This document shows positions 41,394-49,658 of a DNA stretch of 64,000 nt, piece after piece (within the stretch, counting starts at the first letter, position 1; each line of letters opens with the position of its first letter). The notes below the pieces were generated by a model. It made no database searches. It worked only from the letters and a program-made list of their open reading frames with translations, and was not told where the DNA came from. A program made the position numbers and the translations under genes. The DNA lies in NCBI RefSeq assembly GCF_900110755.1, contig NZ_FOFF01000036.1, forward strand, positions 27,903-91,902, given 5' to 3'. This DNA comes from Streptomyces sp. yr375 (lineage in GTDB: Bacteria; Actinomycetota; Actinomycetes; Streptomycetales; Streptomycetaceae).

Positions 41394-42454
41394 GCCACGC
41401 AAGCGCAGTAGCCGACAAGAAGCCCAGCACGCTGCAGGGCGCGAGCCTCCCGCGCTGGTCCCCCTGGGCCATCGCCGGCGGTTCCCTCGCCCTCGCGGCC
41501 CTCATCGGTGTGGCCGGCGGCCTGGACAGCAAGGTGCAGTGGGGCCTGATCGCCGGCCTGCTCTTCATCGCCGGCACGTACGGCATCGCCGCGAAGATCG
41601 AGGGCCGCCGGCAGGCGAAGGACCGGGTGGCGACCAGCCTGGTCTGGGTCGCGTTCATCCTGGCGGTCGTCCCGCTGGTGTCCCTGCTCTGGACGACGAT
41701 CCAGCGCGGCACGAAGGTCCTCGACGTCTACTTCCTCACCCACTCGATGGGCGTGGTCGCCGACTCCGAGCCCGGCGGCGGCATCTACCACGCCATCATC
41801 GGCAGCCTGGAGCAGGTCGGCCTGGCCACCGCGATCGGCGCCCCGGTCGGCATCCTGACGGCGATCTACCTGGTGGAGTACGGCCGCGGCGGCCTGGCGA
41901 AGGCGGTCACGTTCTTCGTGGACGTCATGACCGGCATCCCCTCCATCGTCGCGGGCCTCTTCATCCTCAGCCTGATGCTGATGCTGGACATGCAGCCCTT
42001 CGGCTTCGCGGGCTCCCTCGCGCTGGCGATCCTGATGATGCCGGTCGTCGTACGCTCGACAGAGGAAATGCTGAAGCTGGTCCCGAACGAGCTGCGCGAG
42101 GCGTCTCTCGCCCTGGGCGTCCCGAAGTGGCGCACGATCCTGAAGGTGGTAGTCCCGACGTCGATCGGAGGCATCATCACGGGCGTCATGCTGTCGATCG
42201 CCCGGATCGCCGGCGAGACGGCCCCGGTCCTGCTGTTGGTCTTCGGCAACCCGTTCATCAACAACAACCCCTTCGAGGGTGCACAGGCCTCGCTCCCGCT
42301 GTACATCTACCAGCAGTACTCGCAGAGCGCGGGTTCGACGGCGGCGTACGACCGTGCCTGGGCGGCGTCGCTCACGCTGATCGCCTTCGTGATGATCCTG
42401 AACCTGGTGGCCCGCGGCATCGCCCGCTGGAAGGCACCGAAGACCGGTCGCTGA
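41390..42454 (+). CDS. pstA: Phosphate ABC permease PstA
   Basis: A 354-residue permease, coupled to pstC. It has two extra N-terminal helices (about 25-65), then the six-helix core. Recognisable blocks are MTGIPSIVAGLFILSLMLML, the EAA loop EASLALGVPKWRTILKVVVP and IARIAGETAPVLLLVFGNPF. With PstC it forms the channel. Confidence 0.95.
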   Translation: MSHASAVADKKPSTLQGASLPRWSPWAIAGGSLALAALIGVAGGLDSKVQWGLIAGLLFIAGTYGIAAKIEGRRQAKDRVATSLVWVAFILAVVPLVSLLWTTIQRGTKVLDVYFLTHSMGVVADSEPGGGIYHAIIGSLEQVGLATAIGAPVGILTAIYLVEYGRGGLAKAVTFFVDVMTGIPSIVAGLFILSLMLMLDMQPFGFAGSLALAILMMPVVVRSTEEMLKLVPNELREASLALGVPKWRTILKVVVPTSIGGIITGVMLSIARIAGETAPVLLLVFGNPFINNNPFEGAQASLPLYIYQQYSQSAGSTAAYDRAWAASLTLIAFVMILNLVARGIARWKAPKTGR

Positions 42455-42504
42455 CGCGGCCATACAGCGACTGATCCGTCCGATCCGGAAGTGAAGTAGA
42501 AAAC

Positions 42505-43281
42505 ATGGCCAAGCGAATCGACGTAAGCGGACTGACCGCCTACTACGGTGCCCACAAGGCGATCGAGGACATCTCGATGTCGGTCGAACCGCGCTCGGTG
42601 ACGGCCTTCATCGGCCCCTCCGGCTGCGGCAAGTCGACGTTCCTGCGCACGCTGAACCGTATGCACGAGGTGACCTCCGGCGGCCGGGTCGAGGGCAAGG
42701 TCCTCCTGGACGACGAGGACCTGTACGGGCACGGCATCGACCCGGTGTCCGTCCGCCGCGAGGTCGGCATGGTCTTCCAGCGCCCGAACCCGTTCCCCAC
42801 GATGTCGATCTTCGACAACGTGGCGGCGGGCCTGCGCCTGAACGGCAGCTACAAGAAGTCCGAGCTCGCGGACGTCGTCGAGAAGTCCCTCCAGGGCGCG
42901 AACCTCTGGAACGAGGTCAAGGACCGCCTGAACAAGCCCGGCTCGGGCCTGTCGGGCGGCCAGCAGCAGCGGCTGTGCATCGCCAGGGCGATCGCGGTGG
43001 AACCGAAGGTTCTCCTGATGGACGAACCCTGCTCAGCCCTGGACCCCATCTCCACCCTCGCGATCGAGGACCTGATCGGCGAGCTGAAGGAGCGCTTCAC
43101 GATCGTCATCGTGACGCACAACATGCAGCAGGCGGCGCGTGTCTCGGACCGCACGGCCTTCTTCAACCTGGCCGCCGTCGGCCAGCCCGGCAAGCTGATC
43201 GAGATAGACGACACGGAACGCATCTTCTCCAACCCGTCGGTCCAGGCAACAGAGGACTACATCTCAGGCCGCTTCGGCTAA
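42505..43281 (+). CDS. pstB: Phosphate ABC ATPase PstB
   Basis: A 258-residue ATPase. Walker A is GPSGCGKST, the Q-loop is in VGMVFQRPNPFP, the signature is LSGGQQQRLCIARAI, Walker B is VLLMDEPCSALDP and the H-loop is VTHNMQQAARVSD. It ends EDYISGRFG, the usual PstB tail. It lies 50 bp after pstA. No phoU follows; the nearest PhoU-like gene is the DUF47 gene across the repeat array. Confidence 0.96.
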   Translation: MAKRIDVSGLTAYYGAHKAIEDISMSVEPRSVTAFIGPSGCGKSTFLRTLNRMHEVTSGGRVEGKVLLDDEDLYGHGIDPVSVRREVGMVFQRPNPFPTMSIFDNVAAGLRLNGSYKKSELADVVEKSLQGANLWNEVKDRLNKPGSGLSGGQQQRLCIARAIAVEPKVLLMDEPCSALDPISTLAIEDLIGELKERFTIVIVTHNMQQAARVSDRTAFFNLAAVGQPGKLIEIDDTERIFSNPSVQATEDYISGRFG

Positions 43282-43296
43282 ACCACCCCCCAATCC

Positions 43297-43370
43297 CCTC
43301 GCGGTGCTGCATGGCGGTGCCACCGCGAGGCCCCAAGGAGCCCGCCCCCTGGTCTTCCGGGGGGCGGGCT
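43297..43370 (+). terminator. Double terminator of the pst operon
   Basis: Two hairpins in series: CCTCGCGGTG (43297-43306) with CACCGCGAGG (43321-43330), and AGCCCGCCCC (43339-43348) with GGGGCGGGCT (43361-43370). Both stems are perfect. They begin 16 bp after the pstB stop. Confidence 0.8.
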
Positions 43371-43450
43371 CATGTTTGGTGGGGGGGGTGGGTCCAGTTT
43401 GGTGTGGGGGCGGGCTCAGGTTTGGTGTGGGGGCGGGCTCAGGTTTGGCT
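43361..43450. repeat. Short tandem repeat with gggcgggctcaggtttggtg unit
   Basis: About three imperfect copies of a ~23-bp unit (gggcgggctca then ggtttggtgtgg) lie head to tail after the pst terminator. It is G-rich on the plus strand and holds no convincing ORF. Confidence 0.75.
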
Positions 43451-43603
43451 TTCGGGGGTTGGGCGGGGGGAGAAGCTTCGGGCGGGGCTTCGTCGAGGGG
43501 GGCTCCGCCGGGGGGTGGGGTGGGTCGCGGAGGGGGTGGCTTCGCCGGGGGCTGGAACGCGTGAGCGCGAAGAGGGCAGGGGGCGAGGCCCGGATGGGGT
43601 GCA

Positions 43604-44000
43604 GGGGGCGGAGCCCCGGGGAGGGCGCCCCTTCGACCCACCGAGCCGGACGGGCCGAACCCTGGGACACCGGAGCCCAAGGGCGCAGGAGCGCGGGGGC
43701 GGAGCCCTGGACGAAGTAGAGGGGGGCGGAGCCCCGGACACGGGGAAGGGGGCGAAGCCCCCGCCGGGGTAGGGGGCGAAGCCCCGGGGAGGGTGCCCCT
43801 TCGACCTACCGAGTCGGGCGGGTGGGTGGGCCATGGCTGGGGTGCAGGGGGCGGAGCCCCCGCCGGGGTTCGGGGCGGAGCCCCGGGGAGGGTGACCCCT
43901 CATCCCACCGAGTCGGGCGGGTGGGTGGGCCGGTGGTTGGGGTTCGGGGCGAAGCCCCGGGGAGGGTGACCCATCGACCTACCGAGTCGGGCGGGTGGGT
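43604..44000. repeat. Array of GGGGCGGAGCCCC palindromes
   Basis: Eight copies of GGGGC-GRA-GCCCC (near 43605, 43694, 43722, 43748, 43772, 43846, 43871 and 43945) lie in one gap. In the right half they are part of a longer tandem unit with gagggtgacc, then ccgagtcgggcgggtgggtg. The gap 43282-44012 separates the convergent pst and pit genes and holds no gene. ORFs here are low-complexity and share no codon bias. Confidence 0.85.
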
Positions 44001-44012
44001 GGGCAGGTTCCC

Positions 44013-45011
44013 CTAGAGGAATGCCAAGTCCAGCAGCCAGAACGCGCACGCCGCAACAACCGCCGCCGCCGGCATCGTAATAAACCACCCGAGCACAATG
44101 TTCTTGGCGACTCCCCACCGCACCGCATTGACCCGCTTGGTCGCCCCCACCCCCATGATCGCCGAAGTAATCACATGCGTCGTGGAAATAGGCGCCTTGA
44201 ACAAGAACGCCGAGATGAACATGATCGACGCCCCCGTCGTCTCGGCAGCAAACCCCTGCGGCGGATCAAGCTCAATAATCTTCCGCCCAAGAGTCCGCAT
44301 AATCCGCCACCCACCCGCATACGTCCCGAGCGACAACATCACCGCACAAGAAATCTTCACCCACACCGGAATCGGATCACCGGCCCCCTGAACATCCCCG
44401 ATGACCAACGCCATCACCACGATGCCCATCGTCTTCTGCGCGTCCTGCAGACCATGCCCCAACGCCATACCCGCCGCCGAAACGGTCTGCGCGATCCGAA
44501 AACCCCGCTTGGCCTTGTGCGGATTGGCCCGCCGGAAAATCCACAGAATAGCCGTCATCACCAGATAACCGACGACAAGCCCCACCACCGGCGACACGAA
44601 CATCGGAATGACGACCTTGTCGAGCACCCCGGACCAGATGACCTCCGTCCCTCCGGCGAGCGCAGCCCCCACCATCCCCCCGAACAACGCGTGCGAGGAA
44701 GAGGACGGCAACCCGAAATACCACGTGACGAGATTCCAGACGATCGCCCCGACCAACGCGGCGAACAGAATCCCCATCCCCTTGGACCCCTCAGGGGTCT
44801 CGATCAGCCCGCTGCTGACGGTGTGCGCGACACCGCTCCCCAGAAATGCACCGGCAAGGTTCATCACGGCGGCCATGGCCAACGCGGCGCGCGGCGTCAG
44901 CGCCCGAGTGGAAACAGACGTGGCAATGGCATTCGCCGAGTCGTGAAAGCCGTTCGTATACGTGAATCCGAGCGCGACGCCAATGGTCACGATCAGAGCA
45001 AAGGTGTCCAT
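44013..45011 (-). CDS. pitH1: Low-affinity inorganic phosphate transporter (Pit)
   Basis: A 332-residue PF01384 transporter with about ten helices. The duplicated signature is visible as TNGFHDSANAIATSVSTRAL near the N terminus and as KAPISTTHVITSAIMGVGAT in the second half. GLPSSSSHALFGGMVGAALA and LGHGLQDAQKTMGI are further family motifs. It moves metal-phosphate with protons. The ATG at 45011 lies 7 bp after the DUF47 stop, so the two are one operon. The symbol follows my memory of the S. coelicolor name. Confidence 0.93.
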   Translation of the reverse strand: MDTFALIVTIGVALGFTYTNGFHDSANAIATSVSTRALTPRAALAMAAVMNLAGAFLGSGVAHTVSSGLIETPEGSKGMGILFAALVGAIVWNLVTWYFGLPSSSSHALFGGMVGAALAGGTEVIWSGVLDKVVIPMFVSPVVGLVVGYLVMTAILWIFRRANPHKAKRGFRIAQTVSAAGMALGHGLQDAQKTMGIVVMALVIGDVQGAGDPIPVWVKISCAVMLSLGTYAGGWRIMRTLGRKIIELDPPQGFAAETTGASIMFISAFLFKAPISTTHVITSAIMGVGATKRVNAVRWGVAKNIVLGWFITMPAAAVVAACAFWLLDLAFL

Positions 45012-45018
45012 GAAAGGT

Positions 45019-45639
45019 TCAGGACTCCTTGACCGCGATGGTCTCCACCGTGTTGGCCACGTGCTCGAAGGCGTCGGCGGCCTCCTCCAGCACATCCACG
45101 ATCTGCTTCAGCTTGAGCACCTCGATGGCGTCGTACTTGCCGTTGAACAGATGCGCCAGCAGCTTCCGGTGGATCTGGTCGGCCTGGTTCTCGAGCCGGT
45201 TGACCTCGATCCAGTACTCGGTGAGGTTCTCCATGGTCCGCAGATTCGGCATGGCCTCGGCCGTCAGCTCGGCCGCCCGCGCCAGCACCTCGATCTGCTG
45301 CTCGACCCCCTTGGGCAGCTCCTCCACGTTGTAGAGGACGACCAGGTCGACGGCCTCCTCCATGAAGTCCATGATGTCGTCGAGGCAGGACGCGAGGTTG
45401 TAGATGTCCTCACGGTCGAACGGCGTGATGAACGAGGAGTTCAACTGATGGAAGATCGCGTGCGTGGCATCGTCACCCGCGTGCTCCGCGGCCCTCATAC
45501 GCTCTGCGATCTCGGCCCGGCCGGCGGTGTCCGCCCCGAGCAGTTCCATGAGGAGTTTCGAGCCCGTGACGATGTTGTCCGCGGACGCGGCGAACATGTC
45601 GTAGAAGCTCGTCTCCCTGGGGGTCAGACGAAAGCGCAC
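45019..45639 (-). CDS. DUF47 (PhoU-like) Pit accessory protein
   Basis: A 206-residue all-helical protein with the PhoU-like repeats EHAGDDATHAIFHQLNSSFI and LENQADQIHRKLLAHLF. The conserved TPFDREDIYNLASCLDDIMD is the DUF47 core that binds metals. DUF47 genes pair with pit genes widely, and the protein is thought to control the transporter. It is the first gene of the two-gene operon; its promoter is visible 40 bp upstream. Confidence 0.92.
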   Translation of the reverse strand: MRFRLTPRETSFYDMFAASADNIVTGSKLLMELLGADTAGRAEIAERMRAAEHAGDDATHAIFHQLNSSFITPFDREDIYNLASCLDDIMDFMEEAVDLVVLYNVEELPKGVEQQIEVLARAAELTAEAMPNLRTMENLTEYWIEVNRLENQADQIHRKLLAHLFNGKYDAIEVLKLKQIVDVLEEAADAFEHVANTVETIAVKES

Positions 45640-45675
45640 GTGGGGTCCTCAGGATGCATCGATTCGGTCAGGCTG

Positions 45676-45705
45676 ATGCTAGGCGCATCATCCGGCCACG
45701 GCTAA
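45676..45705 (-). promoter_or_regulatory. Promoter of the DUF47-pit operon
   Basis: On the minus strand TTAGCC (45700-45705), an 18-nt spacer and TAGCAT (45676-45681) form a plausible housekeeping promoter, with the start of transcription near 45669. No PHO box was found here. Confidence 0.5.
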
Positions 45706-45804
45706 TGGGCCGTCCAACAGTGTCGCCCATCGGAAAGACCGTCCGGCAGGGGGGCGACCGGCGAAGTCCCCGCTGGGCCCGTGTACCCGCCAAAGTTCGG
45801 TACG

Positions 45805-45825
45805 ATATACCCAGTAGGGGTATAT
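45805..45825. promoter_or_regulatory. CsoR operator
   Basis: ATATACCC (45805-45812), AGTAG, then GGGTATAT (45818-45825) form a perfect 8-bp-arm palindrome of the TACCC/GGGTA type bound by CsoR. It lies 35 bp before the csoR start codon, so csoR should be self-repressed and released by Cu(I). Confidence 0.88.
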
Positions 45826-45859
45826 GTCAGGAGCAGGAGCCGGAGCGCTGGAGGACAAG

Positions 45860-46261
45860 ATGACGACCACCGAGGCCGGCCCGCAGACCCCCACCCCCAA
45901 CAGCACCCCGAAGGCCACCCCCACCCCGGAGCACACACCCGAAACAGCGGTCGAGGTCCAAGCCCAGGCCAAGTCGCAGGTCCACGGCTACCACAAACAG
46001 AAGGACGAACACCTCAAGCGCCTGCGCCGCATCGAGGGCCAGATCCGCGGCCTGCAACGCATGGTCGACGAGGACACCTACTGCATCGACATACTCACCC
46101 AGGTGTCCGCCTCCACCAAGGCCCTGCAGTCGTTCGCGCTGCAACTGCTGGAGGAACACCTGCGCCACTGCGTGGCCGACGCGGCCCTCAAGGGCGGCAC
46201 GGAAATCGACGCAAAGGTAGAGGAAGCAACAAAGGCAATCGCCCGCCTCCTACGAACCTGA
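45860..46261 (+). CDS. csoR: Copper-sensing repressor CsoR
   Basis: A 133-residue protein. A Pro/Thr-rich disordered N terminus (1-40) is followed by the helical core HLKRLRRIEGQIRGLQRMVD. The Cu(I) ligands are Cys75 (TYCIDILTQ), His100 and Cys104 (EEHLRHC), the same positions I recall for S. lividans CsoR. The ATG at 45860 has GGAGG 5 nt upstream; an ATG at 45824 would fall inside the operator. No copper ATPase or chaperone gene is adjacent, so its main targets are elsewhere. Its 3' end overlaps the convergent small gene by 12 bp. Confidence 0.95.
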   Translation: MTTTEAGPQTPTPNSTPKATPTPEHTPETAVEVQAQAKSQVHGYHKQKDEHLKRLRRIEGQIRGLQRMVDEDTYCIDILTQVSASTKALQSFALQLLEEHLRHCVADAALKGGTEIDAKVEEATKAIARLLRT

Positions 46262-46492
46262 CTCACCCGAACCACCACGCGCCGTCGAACCCCGCACCCG
46301 GCCGTGCGCCGCACCCTCGCCCCGCTCCCCTTCCCGCTCCTCCCCCACCCGCAACACCAGATCGATGCTCTCCAGGCTGAGCCGTTCCTCCCCCGCCGCC
46401 GAGGCCGCGATGATCAGCTCTCCGCACAGTTCGATCTCGGCGAGGGCCACGTTGTCCTGAACTGCCGTACCGCCGCCCGGAGCCACGCGCAT
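46250..46492 (-). CDS. Small protein of unknown function
   Basis: An 80-residue protein with a hydrophobic middle (VALAEIELCGELIIAASAAG) and a charged Gly/Arg/Ser-rich C terminus. The ATG at 46492 follows GAGG; a GTG one codon upstream is an alternative. It ends inside csoR (convergent 12-bp overlap). No family is recognised. Confidence 0.55.
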   Translation of the reverse strand: MRVAPGGGTAVQDNVALAEIELCGELIIAASAAGEERLSLESIDLVLRVGEEREGERGEGAAHGRVRGSTARGGSGESGS

Positions 46493-46625
46493 CACCTCGT
46501 CTCTGCCGTCACCGACTTTCTGGAGTGACTTCCTAGAGTAGGGAGCGCTCTACACCGCGCGCATGGCACGGACGGGCTAGTCCTTGTGCCCACCCTGTGG
46601 CTGAATCTGTCCGTTCGGAGCGACT

Positions 46626-47465
46626 TCACTCCTCCGCGATCCGCCCCGCGTAAATATCCCCGGCGGCCGGCAACCGCACCTCGACCGGCAACCCGAACTC
46701 GTACAACAAGGTCGTGGACGCGACAGCGACGACGTCCTTGCGCTGCCCGTTGACGAAACTGAACCGGTGCCGCACCTTCCGGATGCGCCCCTCGTCGTCG
46801 AGGTAGACGTCGAACGGCACCCGAGCCGTGGCGAACCCCTTCGCCGCCGCCCGCAGCGCGTCCCGGCCCCCCGCCGACGCGTCCGCGGCGGCCACCGCCA
46901 GATCGGCCGTCCCGCGATAGTGCCGCACCGCCGTCCCGGCCACCTCGGTCCGCCCGACGTACGTCGCCGTACGCGCCCCTCGCAGCACCTCGGCGGCGGC
47001 GAACGGATCGGTGGCCCCGCCGGTCACCAGGTTCCCGTCCGACAGCGTCGCCGTCTCCACCCGCACCCACTTGTCGGCCGGCACGCCGGCACCCCGGTTC
47101 TTCATGAACAGCGCTCCGGGCGCGAGGAGTTCGGTGATCGGCCGGTGCTCACTGACCCCGGACGGATCCTGCGGCAGCAGCACCTTGAACTCCCCGAGCT
47201 GCTTGCGGTAGTCGTACACCCCCTGGCCCCGGATGGTCACCCGGGTCCCGCCGGTGGCCATCTCCATCGACGTCCGCGCCTTCGACGTGCCCGCCTCGAC
47301 GAGGGTGTCGGCGGCCCGGTGCAACGTCTCGACGGGATCGGCCGCCCGGCCGTCCTCCGCGCCGCCCCCAGCCCCGGAACACCCGGCGGCGGCACACGCG
47401 CAGACCCCCGCCACCAGCCCCGAAAGGACCGCCGCCGCCACCTGCCGCCGCTGCCGCTCCGCCAT
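46626..47465 (-). CDS. LppX/LolA-like lipoprotein
   Basis: A 279-residue lipoprotein with a signal peptide and lipobox AAAGCSG (Cys near 29). The mature part forms long strands (ARTSMEMATGGTRVTIRGQG, GEFKVLLPQDPS, YLDDEGRIRKVRHRFSF), like the LolA/LprG/LppX half-barrel that carries lipids. The ATG at 47465 places the signal peptide at the very N terminus; the longer frame adds 11 polar residues. It appears to be transcribed alone. Its ligand is unknown. Confidence 0.8.
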   Translation of the reverse strand: MAERQRRQVAAAVLSGLVAGVCACAAAGCSGAGGGAEDGRAADPVETLHRAADTLVEAGTSKARTSMEMATGGTRVTIRGQGVYDYRKQLGEFKVLLPQDPSGVSEHRPITELLAPGALFMKNRGAGVPADKWVRVETATLSDGNLVTGGATDPFAAAEVLRGARTATYVGRTEVAGTAVRHYRGTADLAVAAADASAGGRDALRAAAKGFATARVPFDVYLDDEGRIRKVRHRFSFVNGQRKDVVAVASTTLLYEFGLPVEVRLPAAGDIYAGRIAEE

Positions 47466-47628
47466 GGCCTGCCTACCCCCAGCCGGTACGTCCGTCACGG
47501 GCCCCGTGTCGTCCGCTTAACGACGGCTGACTGCCCCCGTCACGCGACACCGCGGCGCGCGACCGGTCTGCGCCCGGCTTGCGACCGCCATACGGGTGGT
47601 TTCCCTCAACCTGGGTAGCGTTGTGTCC

Positions 47629-47799
47629 GTGACACAGCAGGACGGCGCAGACCTTCCCCGCAGCGACGGGGACCACAGCACCACGACCGTCGAGCAGGGC
47701 CGCTTCTGCCTGGCCCGCTGCACCTGCGGCTGGCGCGGCCCGGCCCGCAGAGCGAGAAGCCTCGCGAGAACGGACGCGGAGCGCCACACCCACACCTGA
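47629..47799 (+). CDS. Small Cys-rich protein, leaderless start
   Basis: A 56-residue protein starting VTQQDGADLPRSDGDHSTTT, with CLARCTCGWRG in the middle and an Arg-rich end. The three Cys could bind zinc or iron or be redox-active. TAGCGT (47616-47621) ends 7 nt before the GTG, so a leaderless mRNA is likely. Similar short proteins are common in Streptomyces; no role is known to me. Confidence 0.65.
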   Translation: MTQQDGADLPRSDGDHSTTTVEQGRFCLARCTCGWRGPARRARSLARTDAERHTHT

Positions 47800-47835
47800 C
47801 CACACCCACACCTGACCACACCCACACCTGACCGC
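47788..47835. repeat. 16-bp tandem repeat, three copies
   Basis: acccacacctgaccac is repeated three times head to tail, the last copy differing by one base. It covers the stop codon of the small Cys-rich gene and runs into the intergenic C-rich stretch before the FAD oxidase gene. Confidence 0.85.
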
Positions 47836-47965
47836 ACCCGCATCCCCCCGCACCCGCGCCTCACCGCCCCCACGCCTGCCCCCCCCTCGACGTCACCGTT
47901 CCGCCACAGGTCCCGCCACCGCCACCCCCGCCGGAACCTGTGGTCCCCCACCCCCGTCTCGCTCC

Positions 47966-49597
47966 ATGAAGCCGACGAAGCCGACCAAGGCGACGAAGGC
48001 GACCGGCGGTCGAGGGAAGGCAGGCGGCAAGGGCATGGAACGGCGTACGTTCATCGCGGGCGGCACGGCAACGGTCGCCGCGGCGGTCACCGCGTGCAGG
48101 ACCACCGGAGTCACCGGAGCGACCGGAGTCACCGGTGACGCGAAGGCAGCCGGCACCACCACCCCCCTCACCACCACCAGCGTCTCCGCCCCCGCCGACT
48201 GGACCGCGCTGGCCCGCGACCTGGACGGCATCCTCGTCCGCCCCGGCGACGCCTCCTGGACGACGGCCCACCAGCTCTACAACACCCGCTTCGACAGCCT
48301 CAAACCGGCGGCCGTGGCCTACATCGCCCACGCCGACGACATCCGCACCGCCCTGGCGTACGCCCGCACGCACGGCACGAAGGTCGCGATCCGCAACGGC
48401 GGCCACTCCTACGGCGGTTGGTCCTCCGGCGACGGCCGGCTGATCATCGACGTGTCCAAGCTGAACCGGGTCCGGGCGAGCGGCACGACGGCCGTGGTCG
48501 GCGCGGGATCCAAGTTGATCGACGTCTACCGGGCGCTGGCCGCGAAGGGCGTGACGATCCCGGCGGGCTCCTGCCCGACGGTCGGCGTCTCCGGTCTGGT
48601 CCTCGGCGGCGGCCACGGCGTCGTCTCCCGCGCCTACGGCCTGACCTGCGACAGCCTCACCCGGGCCACGGTCATCACCGCCGACGGCAAACAGCTCACC
48701 GCCGACGCGACGACGAACAAGGACCTGTTCTGGGCGCTGCGCGGAGCCGGCAACGGCAACTTCGGCATCGTCACGGAGCTGGAGTTCAAGACCCACCCCG
48801 CGCCCCAGGCGGTGACGGGCTACCTCACCTGGCCCTGGTCCAGGGCAACCGCGGTGATCAAGGCCTGGCAGGAGTGGGGGCCGTCCCAGCCCGACGAGAT
48901 CTGGTCGTCCCTGCACCTCGCGAACTCACCGGGCGGCACCCCGACCATCTCGGTCGCCGCGTTCTGCATCGGCACCTACGGCCAGCTCCAGAACGCCGTG
49001 GACCGGCTGGCGGACCGGGTCGGCGCCCCCGCGACGAGCGTCTCGCTGCGCCGCCGTACGTACGAGGCGGCGATGGAGGTCTACGCCGGCTGCTCGTCCT
49101 TCTCCGCCGACGCCCAGTGCCACCTGCCGGGCTCGACGCCGGGCCGCTCCCCGCAGGGCGCGCTGGGCCGAGAGACGTACGCGGCCCGCTCGGACTTCTT
49201 CGACCGCTCGCTCTCGGCGGCGGGCATCGCGGCCCTGCTGAAGCAGATGAAGGCGGTCCAGGGCGGCTCGGGCAGCATCGCGCTGACGGCGCTGGGCGGC
49301 GCGGTGAACCGGGTGTCCCCGACCGCGACGGCGTTCGTCCACCGCCGCTCGCGCATGCTGGCGCAGTACATCGCGTCATGGCGGGCGGGGACCACGGGCA
49401 CGGCGGCGCAGTCGTGGCTGAATACCGCCCACAAGGCGATGTCCCCGTACGCCTCGGGCGCGGCGTACCAGAACTACGCGGACCCGACCCTGCCGAACTG
49501 GCGCAAGGCGTACTACGGCGACGCGCTCCCGCGCCTGACCCAGTTGAAGAAGCAGTACGACCCGACCGGCTTCTTCACCTACCCCCAGGCCCTCTGA
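47966..49597 (+). CDS. Exported bicovalent FAD-dependent oxidase (BBE family)
   Basis: A 543-residue oxidoreductase. It has a Tat-like signal (ERRTFIAGGTATVAAAVTAC), whose end is also a possible lipobox, then the FAD_binding_4 domain and a C-terminal BBE domain (YQNYADPTLPNWRKAYYGDA). His147 (GGHSYGGW) and Cys203 (GSCPTVGVSG) are the two residues that bind FAD covalently in berberine-bridge and oligosaccharide oxidases. The substrate is probably a sugar or a small secondary metabolite. A later ATG at 48035 directly before the Tat motif is an alternative start. Confidence 0.88.
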   Translation: MKPTKPTKATKATGGRGKAGGKGMERRTFIAGGTATVAAAVTACRTTGVTGATGVTGDAKAAGTTTPLTTTSVSAPADWTALARDLDGILVRPGDASWTTAHQLYNTRFDSLKPAAVAYIAHADDIRTALAYARTHGTKVAIRNGGHSYGGWSSGDGRLIIDVSKLNRVRASGTTAVVGAGSKLIDVYRALAAKGVTIPAGSCPTVGVSGLVLGGGHGVVSRAYGLTCDSLTRATVITADGKQLTADATTNKDLFWALRGAGNGNFGIVTELEFKTHPAPQAVTGYLTWPWSRATAVIKAWQEWGPSQPDEIWSSLHLANSPGGTPTISVAAFCIGTYGQLQNAVDRLADRVGAPATSVSLRRRTYEAAMEVYAGCSSFSADAQCHLPGSTPGRSPQGALGRETYAARSDFFDRSLSAAGIAALLKQMKAVQGGSGSIALTALGGAVNRVSPTATAFVHRRSRMLAQYIASWRAGTTGTAAQSWLNTAHKAMSPYASGAAYQNYADPTLPNWRKAYYGDALPRLTQLKKQYDPTGFFTYPQAL

Positions 49598-49658
49598 GCC
49601 CCAGGCCCTCTGAACCGAAAGACGTCAGAGGCTGCCCTGGGGCGAGGCTGCCCGTCGG

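Noticed and set aside
43604..44000. CRISPR-like array
   Set aside because: Units differ in length, spacers are themselves repetitive and no cas genes are present; it is a palindrome-rich tandem repeat.
47788..47835. Iterons of a replication origin (16-bp direct repeats)
   Set aside because: Only three C-rich copies, no AT-rich region and no replication gene nearby; simple tandem expansion is more likely.
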